Source: Carettochelys insculpta
Taxonomy: Eukaryota > Chordata > Testudines > Carettochelyidae
Reading direction: 5' to 3'
DNA length: 64,000 nt
NCBI RefSeq assembly: GCF_033958435.1
Contig: NC_134141.1
Span: 101,039,001-101,103,000, forward strand
A program made the position numbers and the translations under genes. Below the pieces are notes generated by a model. The model worked only from the letters and a program-made list of their open reading frames with translations, did no database searches and had not been told where the DNA came from. Below are positions 10,795-23,300 of the stretch, piece by piece; the stretch's first letter is position 1; each line of letters starts with the position of its first letter.

Positions 10795-11045
10795 GGCCGA
10801 GACTATAACTGGGTTCAAAAGAGAAGTAGATACATTCATGGAAGACAGGTCCATCAGTGGCTGTTAACCAGGGTGGGGGTGGGGGGGAGCGGGGGTGGGG
10901 ATGGTGTCCCTAGCCCGTTTGCCAGAAGCTGGGAATGTGCAATATGGGATGGATCACCTGATTGCCTATTCTGTTCATTCCCTCCAGGGTACTTGACATT
11001 GGCCACTATAGGAAGACAGGATACTTTATCAGACAAAAAGTGCAA
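10795..11045 (+). mobile_element. LINE (CR1/L3-like) 3' UTR fragment
   Basis: AACTGGGTTCAAAAGAGAAG is followed by GGTCCATCAGTGGCTGTTA, TGGTGTCCCTAGCC, TTTGCCAGAAGCTGGGAATG and GGATGGATCACCTGATTG. It ends with TGGCCACTATAGGAAGACAG and GGATAC. This string is a common CR1-group 3' UTR in reptiles and birds. A G-rich stretch at 10,870-10,905 interrupts it. Confidence 0.65.
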
Positions 11046-11049
11046 CCTG

Positions 11050-12440
11050 CTTTTGCTTTGCATTCTTATAACAAACATGCTAATATTTCAGACTATAGGA
11101 TACTATTGTGATTTAATCTCTTACTGAGATGAAGCTGCAGTGTCCTGTTTCATTTCACTGATACTCAGAAATACATGTCTGCAGTATTCCACATGCATCA
11201 CATAACTACCTTAGCACTTCAAGAATAAGCAAAAAGAACAATATCTGAATTACAAACAAATTTTAAGCCTGTTGAATGCAGAGTGAGTAATTTAAACTGA
11301 TTAGGAACTTAAAAGTTAAGACTAATTATTTTGGTTCTTCCAAAATGCATGAGAAGAGAACTTAGCAAGTGGAACACAGTGTGATTAAACAGTTGTGTTG
11401 GGTCATAGTATCACTTCAAAATATCATATGTGCTGATACTTCTTTTTTTAGGTATCCTTACTTGTCACTTCGAAGCATAAGTACAATCAGTTCAAAACCT
11501 TTGGTTCCATGTTTATACAGCAATAAATGCATGTGAGTGTTTATATCAATCTTTTAGGTAGCAACTAAATGGGCAAATTAAACATGTATAGTTTTTCTTA
11601 ACCCTTCTGTAGACATTCATCCCTAATTGGTGTGAGTAGTTTTTTTTTAAAAACAATCAGTTGCCAGTCTATGTAAAACATGATCACAAAGCCACTCCTT
11701 GGACACATGCTTCCAGTAAAACTTTTGACTTAAAGGAGGCTATTAAAACAGCATGGTCTAAGGCAATGTCTACACAACAGAATTGTGTTGACTTATGATA
11801 GACTACAGCCGCCAGTTATTACATTGCTTGTGTGTGTGCACACACTTTTTTCTGTTATCAGTGTATACTTTCACAGGGAGTGCTTGTATGGGGGTTAGGG
11901 GATATTACAGCTGTGGGTGGGCCCATAAGCCACCCACTACTTGGATCCCAATAGGAGGAAAGCTTGTATTGGTTGTACTGTCAGTGGGGGGGAATCTTAA
12001 GAGGCCAGAAACCGTTCATGGAAGGAATGAAGTTTCAACACATGACCTAATTACCTCAACTGTGACATTGCTGCTCCATAAGGTGGTGTTTCTAGACAAG
12101 TGGGGAGAGACATTCAGGGGGGAGGGAAGGAGTCAGTTTTAAGTGAACAGACTTCCTCAGCTAGGCTGCTGCAAAACGGCTTACCTCAACCTAACGACCT
12201 AGTATGGATCAGGCCTAAAGGGGACACCAGAAGTTTTTATAGCCATGCAACTTTCTCATACAGACAAGTCTATGCCTTCCCTTGAGGTAGCAACACCTAC
12301 CTGTGCTGTGTAACAAAATTCCGTTCAGCTAAAAGAAAATCATGTTGCAACTTGTCATGCCTCAGTCTCTCTTCCCTGCTGATGGGCGTTAGCACCTCAC
12401 GGAGGAACCACACCTCATTATCAAGGTGGTTAGGAACCTA
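11050..12440. other. Probable HMGCS1 5' intron, nothing recognised
   Basis: Mostly AT-rich sequence. A CTACACAACAGAATTGTGTTGAC-type motif (split by variants) near 11,770 may be the end of a further small TIR element, but I cannot define its boundaries. No coding potential. Confidence 0.3.
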
Positions 12441-12443
12441 TGC

Positions 12444-12555
12444 CAGTGTTTCTCAACACCTGGTGTGTGGACCAACACTGGTTCCTAAGATTTCCCCGAT
12501 GCAATTAAGGAAAACACCAAGCTAGTTCCTGGTGTTGAAAACAGTGGAAAACACC
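12444..12555. mobile_element. Small hAT-like MITE
   Basis: Left end CAGTGTTTCTCAACACCTGG matches the hAT TIR pattern CAGNGTTTCTCAA. The inverted end near 12,530-12,550 reads GGTGTTGAAAACAGTGG. A clear 8-bp target duplication is not obvious, so the right boundary is uncertain. Confidence 0.4.
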
Positions 12556-12598
12556 GCCCTAGCCCACCTCTAGCTTCTACAGAGCCCAATCCCCCTAA

Positions 12599-14166
12599 CA
12601 GCAACGAAGGGTCCTGTGGCACCTTTATAGACAAACAAAAAAGTTTTGAGCATGAGCTTTCGTGAGCACAGACTCACTTCATCAGATGCTGGTCTTGGAA
12701 ATCTGCAGGGCCAGGTATAAATAAGCTAGACCAAGGGTGGGGATAACAAGGTTAGCTCAGTCAGCAAGCGTGAGGCTTACTACCAGCAGTTGATCTGGAG
12801 GTGTGAACACCAAGGGAGGGGAAGCTGCTTTTGTATTTAGCTGGTCATTCACAGTCTTTGTTTAAGCCTGAGCTGAGGGCATCTAATTTGCAGATTAATT
12901 GTAGCTCAGAAATTTCTCTTTGGAGTCTGGTCCTGAAATTTTTTGCTGTAGGATAGTTACTTTTAAGTCTGCTACTGTGTGGCCTGGGAGATTGAAGTGG
13001 CCACATCAATACCACCCTGTACCGTAAACCCACTGACCGCTACGCCTACCTTCATGCCTCCAGCTTCCATCCCAGACACACCACACAGTCCATTGTCTAC
13101 AGCCAAGCACTAAGATATAACCGCATTTGCTCCAACCCCTCCAACAGAGACAAACACCTACAGGATCTCTACCAAGCATTCTTGAAACTGCAATACCCAC
13201 CTGAGGAAGTGAAAAAACAGATCAGCAGAGCCAGACGTGTGCCACGAAGTCTCTTACTACAGGACAGGCCCAAGAGAGAAACCAACAGAAAACCACTAGC
13301 CGTCACCTACAGTCCTCACCTCTACAGCGCATCATCAGGGATTTACAGCCCATCCTGGACAATGATCCTGCACTTTCACAGGCCTTGGGCGGCAGACCAG
13401 TCCTTGCCCACAGACAGCCTGCCACCCTGAAACAAATCCTAACCAGCAACTATACACCGCACCAGTCACTCTAACTCAGGGACCCATCCATGCAACAAAC
13501 CTCATTGCCAGCTCTGCCCACATACCTACACCAGCAACACCATTACAGGACCTAACCAGATCAGCCACACCATCGTGGGTTCATTTGGCTGCACATCTAC
13601 CAATATAATTTATGCCATCATGTGCCAACAATGCCCCTTTGCTATATACATCAGACAAACTGGACAGTCTCTATGTAAAAGAATAAATGCACACAAATCA
13701 TATCAGAAATGGCAATATACAAAAACCCATAGGAGAGCCCTTCAATCTCCCAGGCCACACAGTAGCAGACTTAAGTAGCTATCCTACAGCAAAGAAATTT
13801 CAGGACCAGACTCCAAGGAGAAATTCTGAGCTACAATTCATCTGCAAATTTGACGCCCTCAGCTCAGGCTTAAACAAAGACTGAATGGCTGGCTAAATAC
13901 AAAAGCAGCTTTCCCTCCCTTGGTGTTCACACCTCCAGATCAACTGCTGGTAGTAAGCCTCCCCCTTGCTGACTGAGCTAACCTTGTTATCCCCACCCTT
14001 GCTCTGGCTTATTTATACCTGGCCCTGCAGCTTTCCAAGACGAGCATCTGATGAAGTGAGTCTGTGCTCATGAAAGCTCACGCTCAAAACTTTTCTCTTA
14101 GTCTATAAGGTGCCACAGGACCCTTCGTGGCTGTTACAGATCCAGACTAACATGGCTACCCCTCTG
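12599..14166 (+). mobile_element. Penelope-like retroelement (PLE) fossil with inverted arms
   Basis: The core at about 13,011-13,730 (+) encodes broken pieces of a PLE polyprotein. The C-terminal part of the reverse transcriptase has TLYRKPTDRYAYLHASSFHP followed by IVYSQALRYNRIC. The GIY-YIG endonuclease starts near 13,590 (IIYAIMCQQCP, then YIRQTGQSLCKRINAHK). Flanking it are inverted arms of about 400 bp: 12,599-12,997 is the reverse complement of about 13,740-14,135. The outer right end continues through GTCTATAAGGTGCCACAGGA to GGCTACCCCTCTG. PLEs commonly carry inverted or tandem terminal copies. Stops and frameshifts show it is dead. It is 5'-truncated: the catalytic RT palm is missing. 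Confidence 0.85.
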
Positions 14167-14199
14167 CTACAATCCCCTAACTGTCCCATCCGGGAAGGG

Positions 14200-15350
14200 A
14201 GTCAGGAGAGGAAGCAAACGGGCTGATCCTTGCCCCTTCCACCCCGCGTAGGTAGGCCAGCTCCACTCTCTGTCGCTGCAGCATCCAGCGCGGGCTGTAT
14301 TTCCTAGGGCAGCGCTGCATCCTGGACAGAGGCGCTGGTATCCGGCAGGGCGGGCTGCAGCCATCGCTGCGACCGGTGCACGTGAAGAGCCTCCCGCCAG
14401 GAAGGGAAGCGTGCGCTTCCCCCAGCTCGCGCACTGCAGGGGGCTCGCCCTGTCCGCGCCTGCTGAGCCGCGCCCGCGACTGTTGGTGTCTCCCTTTCTC
14501 ACGAGCGCGGGGAAGGCGGCCGAGCCAGATCTGTCCGTCTTCCCTGCGCGCTCCCCGCCCTCGTCTCCGAGAAAGGAGCGGGCGGGGGTGGGGTGGTGGT
14601 CATCTACTGCAGCAGCGCGCATGCGTGAGGCGCGCGGAGGGCGACATCGGTCCGCGCATGCGCCCTGGGGTCTCCCCGCCCAGCCCGACCTGCGGGACTG
14701 CGATGGGATTCCGTAACATGTGAGTGAGTGTGGGGGTTAGGAGGGGTGAGGCGATTCCTGCCCGGGCCCGAGATCCCGGCGCCCGGGCCGAGCCGGTCCC
14801 GCGCAGTGCCGCGGCTGCCGGGCTGTGCCGCATGGGCCGGGGCGGGAGGCCGCAGGCGCGGGGTGGGCCGCGGCCGTGCAGCTCTGCCCTCTGCGGAGGA
14901 CAGTGCCCGGGGCTGGGGGCGGCCTCCAGCGAGCCTGAGTCCGGGCCGGCGCGGGGCTGAGCGCGGGCAGTGTCCTGCGGCGGCCCGGGCGTGGCGCTCG
15001 GACTCCCACCTCCGCGTGAGGGGCGACCTTGGGCGGGCGAGTCCAGCCCTGCCTCAGTGTGTCCGCAACAGGGGCAGTGGTCCCGGTTCTGCTTGCGGAG
15101 CGCGGCCGGCCAGCGGCGGGAGCGGCGTGGGGACTGTCCGAGGCGGGGCTGTCACAGAGGAGGCGGGGGGGGGGGGTTGGTTTGGGGGTTCTGGCCGAAG
15201 TGTTTTGTCTTTCTGACATTTCGGCAGCAAAACTTTAGCCTTTCGGTTGAGCCCAGGATTGAGATTTGCCCGCCCAGCCGAGCCCCGCTGCACCGGGGGA
15301 GTGGGGCCAGCATTTGAAGGGCGCAACCACGTTGTCTCTTCTTCCCCGGC
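14200..15350. promoter_or_regulatory. CpG island 2: possible alternative or separate promoter
   Basis: About 1.1 kb of CpG-dense sequence containing two NRF1-type palindromes, GCGCATGCG at 14,617-14,625 and a perfect GCGCATGCGC at 14,654-14,663. A donor-like ACAT|GTGAGT follows at 14,719/14,720. The paired NRF1 sites and the donor 56 bp downstream suggest transcription to the right, so a first exon ending at 14,719 could splice to the HMGCS1 acceptor at 16,888. Alternatively it drives an unrecognised non-coding RNA or an antisense transcript. Many long GC-driven frames cross the island and none resembles a protein. Confidence 0.55.
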
Positions 15351-15509
15351 TGGATGTTACCGGGTGGTTTTCCTGTTGTGCGACCTGGCAGGGGTCTGAA
15401 CTTGAATTCCTGCTGTGCTGCAGGTTGCTCCAACGCTGCAGCGTCTAACGCATTAGCCACATGTGGGTATTTGGCCAGTGGAGTGTGACTAGTTGGCTTG
15501 AACAATAAG

Positions 15510-16830
15510 TATATGTTCAGAATAATGTGACTCGTTCTCTGTATCTTCAGAACTAGTTAGACACCACAGCTCTAACGGATTCATCCCAGTTTGTTGAAAT
15601 GAGCAATTTTCCTTCATAGTTAAAGGTATTGGAAATAAAGAATGATTTTGTCACCCTGCTTTATTGTTGACCTAAGCACGTATCTGTTAGGCATAGGATT
15701 ATGCTTGGTTGGTGTTCCTGAAAGTTTCATCAAATGGCATAATACCAAATTAAAGACTTTAGGACAATCCTGGAGGGTTGGCAAACACAGACAGTGTAGG
15801 CAGGTGGATGAGAACCAAATGCTTGTATGGAATTGGCTGCTTTGGTCACCTTCCTGATATGAAGGGGTCTTATGTTTATTTTTTCAGATATTGAGACCTT
15901 TTAGATCCTACCCAACAATCTTGATCCAAGTGCTCGTCAGCACTAATGGTAGGACTCCAGGAGGGATGTGCAATACAAATGTCAAGATCAACCACTGACA
16001 CCTACTGTCACTGAAGCGCACCTTTTTATTTTGAATAGTAACAGAGAGTAAGCCGTGCTAGTCTATACACTTTTTTTATTTTATTTTACTTATCAGGGAA
16101 GAACTTTAAATAATAATAGTGGCCTCACTACTGCAAAGATGGGGGGAGGGGGCTCATTGCCCCTGATTTGCTTTCTTTGAGATGAGGAACACTGAATGGG
16201 TGTCTGCTCCTAAGTATACAAATTGGAATGCTAGCATCATTGCATTCTGTGTCATGCTTAGACTTCACTTTAAAACTTTGTTCATGTAGTAGTTATTCAT
16301 GAGAGCAAACCTCTGAGCCTAGATCTCTATGGGAGACCCCGACTAGGTACCCCATTTCCATTGGCAGTAATCTCCTCACATTACTTATCCAGTTGACATC
16401 AGTGAGCTTATTAATGTGCATAAATGGTTGCATCTTCAGGGACTAAGTATATTTTTTTAATGATTTCAAGAATTCATAGTCATATCAAACTAGAATTGTT
16501 ACTGACGATTACAAAATCAAAGAAACCAGTACAAAGCATCCACTAATAAAATGAGAAGAAACTAAATAACTAATAATACATACGTAGAAACTTACCCTTA
16601 AGAAAATCAAATTGTACTTTTTTTAAAAAAAAAAAAAAAAAAAAAAGGGGATCTTTCTGGAAGTGAAGCATGTTTATGATGTGTGTCACTAATGAAGATA
16701 GCACTCCATGTTGGTAAGAGAGGGTGGGACATGTCATAGCAAACAACATTAGACAAAATATGTAGGAAATAAAGATTTTTTTCCAGGAGTTAGTAGAACA
16801 TTAGAAGTTTACTGCACAGTTACTTATTAA
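15510..16830. other. HMGCS1: Intron upstream of HMGCS1 coding exon 1
   Basis: AT-rich. It contains a T6A22-type homopolymer run at about 16,618-16,646 and a short PLE-end trace near 16,035-16,070 (AACAGAGAGTAAGCCGTGCT, AGTCTATAC). No exon is recognised. Confidence 0.4.
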
Positions 16831-16888
16831 AGTGAATGTATCCAAACAAGTTTTGGTGCATGTTTGTTTCTTTTTCTCCTCCTCCAAG

Positions 16889-17346
16889 CTCTACCACAAT
16901 GCCTGGGTCACTTCCTGTGAATGCTGAAGCCTGTTGGCCGAAAGATGTGGGAATTGTTGCACTGGAGATCTATTTTCCTTCTCAGTATGTTGACCAGATG
17001 GAATTGGAAACGTTTGATGGTGTGGATGCTGGGAAGTACACCATTGGTTTGGGTCAGTCGAAGATGGGATTCTGCTCAGACAGAGAGGATATCAACTCAC
17101 TCTGCTTGACTGTGGTACAGAAGCTTATGGAAAGGAACAGTCTCTCCTATGATTGCATTGGGAGATTAGAAGTTGGAACAGAGACAATCATTGACAAATC
17201 AAAATCTGTAAAGACTGTCTTGATGCAGCTCTTTGAGGATTCTGGTAATACAGATGTAGAAGGGATCGACACAACAAATGCATGCTATGGAGGCACTGCT
17301 GCTATCTTTAATGCTGTTAACTGGGTTGAGTCTAGTTCTTGGGATG
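16889..17346 (+). CDS. HMGCS1: HMGCS1 coding exon 1 (residues 1-149)
   Basis: The acceptor TCCTCCTCCAAG| ends at 16,888, ten bases of 5' UTR follow, and the ATG is at 16,899 in CCACAATGCC. An in-frame extension upstream of the acceptor is intronic. The exon carries Glu95 and the nucleophile Cys129, so the acyl-enzyme half of the active site sits in this one exon. The donor GGATG|GTAAGT is strong. Reading through it gives about 36 extra codons before a stop, so the longer open frame is not the protein end. Confidence 0.95.
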
Positions 17347-20300
17347 GTAAGTTTGGTGTCTTTGTGGGAAACCTGCATTTTAAGTCTTTGTCCAGTAGTC
17401 TTCGTATCAACTACCTTGAATGCACCGCACATTGCTTTTTGCTTGGATACTAAGTCTTAAAAATATTTTACAACATACATTTCCATTTCTGTAATTAAAA
17501 ATGCCAAGCAAGACAGACATTGGTCTTCAACTTAGTTTTTCTTGGAAATACACGAGACGGAAGATGTGTATTTCCAAGATGACTTGCATATCTAGAAATG
17601 TCAAATAGGGATGTTAAAGAGCAAGTAATCTGTTGACCAAATAACCACCAAGATGTCTGTCAGTTACTTGGTTAACCCCTCTCTGCTCCTCCCCCAGTCA
17701 CCGCTGCTGCTGCTGCTTGGCATTTAAAAGGCTGAACTGCACAGGCTGGATTGGTTCTGTCCCTGCTCCCCACCAGTGCTACTCTGCATTTAGAAGGCTG
17801 AGACAGCACACAAGCTGGCTCGTTTTCTGTCCCTGCTGTGGGGATTGGGCTCTTCCCCTGCTGTTCTGCATTTCCCCAGCCTATGTGCAGCTCAGCCTTT
17901 TAAATGCAGTAGGTGTGGGGATCAGGGACAGATGCTGAGCCAGCCTGCTTGCTGGCTCAGCCCTTTAAATGCAGAATAGCAACATGGAGAATCTGCCTGA
18001 TTCTGCCACAAGCAGAGACAGAGGCTGAGCCAGCCACTCCTTATTTATTTGGGCTGGTGGGAGACAGGGAGTAGCTAGGAGCACTAACCGATGAGCAGAT
18101 GCTTATTGTTTAGCCAAGTAACCAGATACTCTATTATATCCCTAATGTGAAATTAGAATGTATTAGCTCAGTGGTTTGAGCATTGGCCTGCCAAACCCAA
18201 GGTTGTGAATTCAATCCTTGAGGAGGCCGTTTAGGGATTGGGGCAAATAGATGTCAGGGATGGTGCTTGGTCCTGCCAAGATGGCAGGGGACTGGACTAG
18301 ATGACCTCCAGAGGTCTCTTCCAGTCCTAGGAGGGGTGTGTGTGTGTATATATGTATTACAACGTGTTTGAGATCCCTACTTCTTGCTGATCTTTTCTTG
18401 TAAATCTATATGGAAATGCTTTATGGAATGAAAATGAAAGGTAGAAATAAATTCAGAGAAATGTCAGTTGATTGGAACACTTACAGTCCTGCAGCCATAT
18501 CTTCCTGGAAATTGAAGAACCAAATGTTGCAAACTAAAATTTCCAAGGGACTTCTTTTGATAGTTGTTTTTTCTCTTGCAGGTCGTTACGCGCTTGTTGT
18601 TGCTGGAGACATAGCTGTGTATGCCACTGGAAATGCCAGGCCAACTGGTGGAGCTGGTGCTGTTGCTATGTTAATTGGTCCAAATGCACCTTTAATTTTT
18701 GAGAGAGGTTGGTCTTACGTGGAAAGATTTGAAATAGATACCATGCATGAGGCTCACAGAACATCTTCAACTCTCTGATATCCTGTCCAACAGCTACTGT
18801 CATTACAGGCCTCCAGGGAGCCACGTTAACTTTTCTGGTGTTAGAAAATGCACCTTCTATCTTGTTGGTGTAGACTGATCTATTGTTGCTCTGGGCAGGA
18901 TTCACCTACAGGCAGAGTAGGAGGTACTACCTGCCTGCTTGTCTTCATTCAGAGTTTCATCAGTGGAAATACAGGGGCTGCACTGTCTAGTCTAGTGCAT
19001 GTCAGCGCCGTTTCCTCAAGGAGGAGCGGGGGTCAGTCAAACAATGTAAATCACTATTTATAGACAGGATAGGTTAGATTCGCAAAGGAGCTTAGCTGTG
19101 CTGAATTTCAGCTGTACTACACTTAACTTCTGGAAGCCTAGAAAATTACTGGGATAAGCAAAGCGTGAATTAGGCATGTTGACTCCTTATATAGTAAATA
19201 GGAGGAGAGGAGCTCCTCAGAATGGGATTCACCAAAGAAGAGGGAGGGCCAGTGGTGGTGCTGCTAGCCCTCCTGTCACCCAGGCCTTGTGTCCCCTAGA
19301 AGTGTGGGGCCCCTGAAAATGAGGGACCCAGGGCAGCAACTTTGAACCATCCTATGGATGGGGTGGCTCTGGCAACTAAATATAAGAATAATTCTCTTTA
19401 CTTAGACAAGCCATTAGGAGCTGCCAAGGCAGGAGGCACAAAGCTTAACACATACCTCTCTTAGAGATAGTTGCCTAAGTCCAGGCTGCAGGGACATGCC
19501 TGCCTGTGCATGGGAGGGATTCTCTGCGGCCATGCACTTGGTTTTGGGCGTCGTGTTGTTTTGGCAAGCGCCCAGAGGGGGTTCTTGGAGAAGCTCCCAT
19601 ATACCTATCAGCCATGCAGTCAGGGTATATGCCAGGCATTTGGAGACCTCTTCCCCATGTTGAAGTCCCCTCCACCTGAGTGGGAGAAGAGATTTGAACA
19701 GGGATCTGTCACCTCTCAGGTAGGTACCCTAACTTCTGTTTTGGGATATTCTGATGTGGGCCCCTCTGTCTCTCCTATTGAAATTGTTCTAGTTTTCATT
19801 TAAAAAAAAAAAGCCATTGGGCCAGAGAGCACAACTAACAAGGTTGTCCCAAAGAGGGGGCCTGGGCCACCCCTGCCCTCTCTATCCCAGGCCCTGCCCC
19901 TTCTCCACCCTTTCCAGCAAGCTCTGCCCCATTCTGCTCCATCTCCCAAGCCCCTGCCTCTTCCTGTCCCAAGCAATACTGGGCACTGTTGCATAGCATA
20001 GTGAGGCCAGTAGCACTGCTGCTGTCCCCTGCACTGCCCAGATCTTGCATTCTTAAGGGGGAGGGTAGAGAAGAGTGGGGGCTGGGGTGTTGTTCCCAGC
20101 CCCCATGTCACCTTGATCTTGCATCCCCCTGACAATGAGGGGCCTGGGACAGCCACACTGAACTGTTCTTTGAGTGGGATGGCTCTAGCAATTAAGAGTA
20201 AGAATGACTCTCTTTCTTGGTCATTAGACCACTAACCTGGGAGGTGGGCAACCCAGCAACCAGTGCTTCTGCAGCAATGACTCCTTTGGATTATTTATCC

Positions 20301-23300
20301 ATAGCAGAATACCTTCAATAGGAGAGAATGAGGGAGTGGTATGTCAGAATAGCTCAACAGAAAGAGAACTCACCTGAAAGGGGTCAGATTCCCGTTCAAA
20401 TCCATTTTAGAAGAATTAGGTGGAGAAATGCGTAGTTTCCTAAATTAATGAATCACATTGTGTCCAGATATCTAGAAGGGAGCTGTAGTTCACATGCTCA
20501 AACAGAAACATAGGCATACAGGGAATTTTTACTGCACAAATTCAGGTGCAGTGTGAGTTAGACATTTAGAGTGTTTGGCATCAGCTCAGGTGAAATTTTT
20601 GCACATTCAACTGGAGCCTGATGTTGAGACGAGGAAACCTAAATCCTTCTGTGAATGTAGTCTTGTGTTTTTCCAGCACTTCTACTCTCACCTGGGTAGT
20701 GAGAGATCTGGAGCTGTATGCCAGACCACCATAGACGTGAAAAGGCACTACTAAACTGTGTAGCCAGCACCAAATCTTATCTGTATGCAACTAACCCGGG
20801 GTGACATGGATTCAGATTGACTTATGAACTGGTTCTCTAAGCAATATTGTTGTTTTTTTAAATAGGACTGCGTGGGACCCATATGCAGCATGCCTATGAC
20901 TTTTATAAGCCAGACATGGTATCTGAATATCCTGTAGTTGATGGAAAACTGTCTATTCAGTGCTACCTCAGTGCACTAGATCGCTGCTATTTTGTTTACC
21001 GCAACAAAATCCATGCTCAGTGGCAAAAAGGTATGTATTACTGTAAAATGGTTCAGGCTAGAGCAAATAGTGAGAGTGCAGTATTTGTACAATCATATCT
21101 TTATGTCCAGCCAGCGGAAATTTTAAATATGTATTTATATCAAGGTTTATAGTGAAATGAACACAGCTTGACCCACTAGTCTTTTTGGTTTTTTGTTTTC
21201 ATGGGGAAAGAGTAGTGCCTGTTGAAGTATTAGTCCACTTCTGTTTTGGCGCATACAACATTAAATGAACATCAGGGAACCAATATCGGACACAGAGACT
21301 TTGGCTAACTCGCACCTCCGGTGTACGTTACCTAGCATGGTGTGAGTGTATATTTGCTTTATTAATGGTCCCTTAATCTGGTGACATTGAGATTTACGTT
21401 AAATTATTCAACAATTACACTGAGTAATGTAAACAATTGGTTTCCTATTTATTGAATAGCACAGTTTTGGCTATAAATATCTCCTGATGCTGCTAAAATC
21501 TGATATGTGTGCCAAAATTCTACTCTGTGTTTCTGTGTACCACCATAATCAGGCCACTTCACCGTACAGGCACAGGTTGCCAATTATTATCTAAAGAGCT
21601 GCTTTGATTGGCCAGAAATTACCTTATGTTTTGACATATAAATAACTTTAGTGTCCCTAGTAACTTTCCAGCTCCGGCTGGGTTTTACAGTAATCTGGAT
21701 GTTACCATACCATTGCTTGCTTGTGTTAAAAAATGTGGTTAATGTGAGCAACTGTACATGTATTGTAACAAGTTCCTGTGACCTTTTTGCCTTTTGCAGA
21801 AGGTACCGACAGAGACTTTACCTTAAATGACTTTGGTTTCATGATCTTCCATTCACCATACTGCAAACTTGTCCAGAAATCTGTGGCTCGACTGTTGTTG
21901 AATGATTTTCTTAGTGACCAGAACTCTAAAACAGAAAATGGCATTTATAGCGGCTTGGAAGCTTTCAGGTGAGAAGTGCTACTATCACTTAATTAGTCAG
22001 AAATAATCGGGAATCTAAAATGTGCTGCATATTTTATATTGTTTTCTCTTTCAGCTGTTGTACTGGGTAGCAGCAGTTTCTAAACCTCATTATTTTTTCA
22101 ATAGGGATGTAAAACTGGAGGACACTTATTTTGACAGAGATGTGGAAAAGGCCTTTATGAAAGCTAGTGCTGAACTCTTTAATCAGAAGACCAAAGCTTC
22201 TTTACTTGTATCCAATCAAAATGGAAACATGTACACCCCTTCAGTCTATGGCTGCCTTGCTTCTCTTCTAGCACAGTAAGTGTAAAGCTAGAGAAATAAG
22301 GTTATGACTTGATCTGTTAATGCTTGAAAGCTCTAGAAACAAAATTTTTCCAACAGGCTTACTGTAACCACAACAAATTTGTGCCAAAAACATTTTCCCT
22401 TGGATGAAGTTCAGGTAGCAAAGTGCTCTAGATACTCGTCATGCAGAATGAAGTGGGAAAGCAGGCTCTGTGCATTCCAGTTGTCCTGATAGCTGTCTTT
22501 TGTCAGACAGCATACTAAGAATTGATTGTGTATAAACATAGTTGCAGCAAGTACCTGTGCCTTGAATTAGCAACATTTTAAGATGATCTTTGTAAACAAT
22601 CAAGAGAATCCCCACCTGGTTTCAATCTTAAAACCTGAACACACGAACATTGTTGCTGAATCAGGTATCAGAAGCCTTTCCTCTCCTGCCACAAGTTATG
22701 GCAGGGTTGATTGTATGATTACTAGAATCTGGTTGCAGCTCAGATGATTCTGCATATATACGTAATGCTGTAAAACCAGCCTACACAGATGACTTCTTTG
22801 TCTATACTCTAATCTTACATATTTTATCTGCCCATCTTTTGTGAGTAGCATTTAGGAATAACTGCTTTCCTAGCATCCAAACTAATTAGCAACTGACTAA
22901 AATTCTCATTTGCTAGGTAGGGTAACCTCTGCCAGCCTTCAGACAAGTTCAGAGGAGAGAAAACCAGACACCATCTTTTCCCCACTAAAACAAGCATACC
23001 CAAAGAGCAATTTCATTTGTTTGCACAGCTCCAGAGTGGTCCAGCCACTGGGGCTGGGACTGTACCTAAAGGAAATCTAGCAGATTCACTCCTTAGCATC
23101 CACTTTCTCTGAGCCGTGGCTTCTTAGTTTTCTTAGAGGTGGTGGTGCTGCTGCACTTTAGGGCTGGAAAACGCAATCTGGACTTCACTTAACTTCATTC
23201 TATTTAAATTAGTTTGAGGATAGTTGCACTGCAATCTCAGATTTTGTTTCAGATATTATACAGCGCTGTAGATGTATGTGGCGCTTCTCAGTTAGAAAGT

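Noticed and set aside
13575..13884. GIY-YIG-like frame as a host nuclease gene
   Set aside because: It lies between inverted PLE arms next to RT remnants and is broken.
14167..15505. Many overlapping long open frames on both strands in CpG island 2
   Set aside because: GC-rich DNA has few stop codons. The peptides are Arg/Pro/Gly/Ala-rich with no recognisable domain, and frames on all strands compete.
18161..18220. tRNA gene
   Set aside because: Has A and B boxes but not a convincing cloverleaf, and continues into a CR1-like tail, so it is a SINE.
18710..18778. C-terminal extension of HMGCS1 after FERG
   Set aside because: Intron read-through; the true continuation LRGTHMQ is at 20,866.
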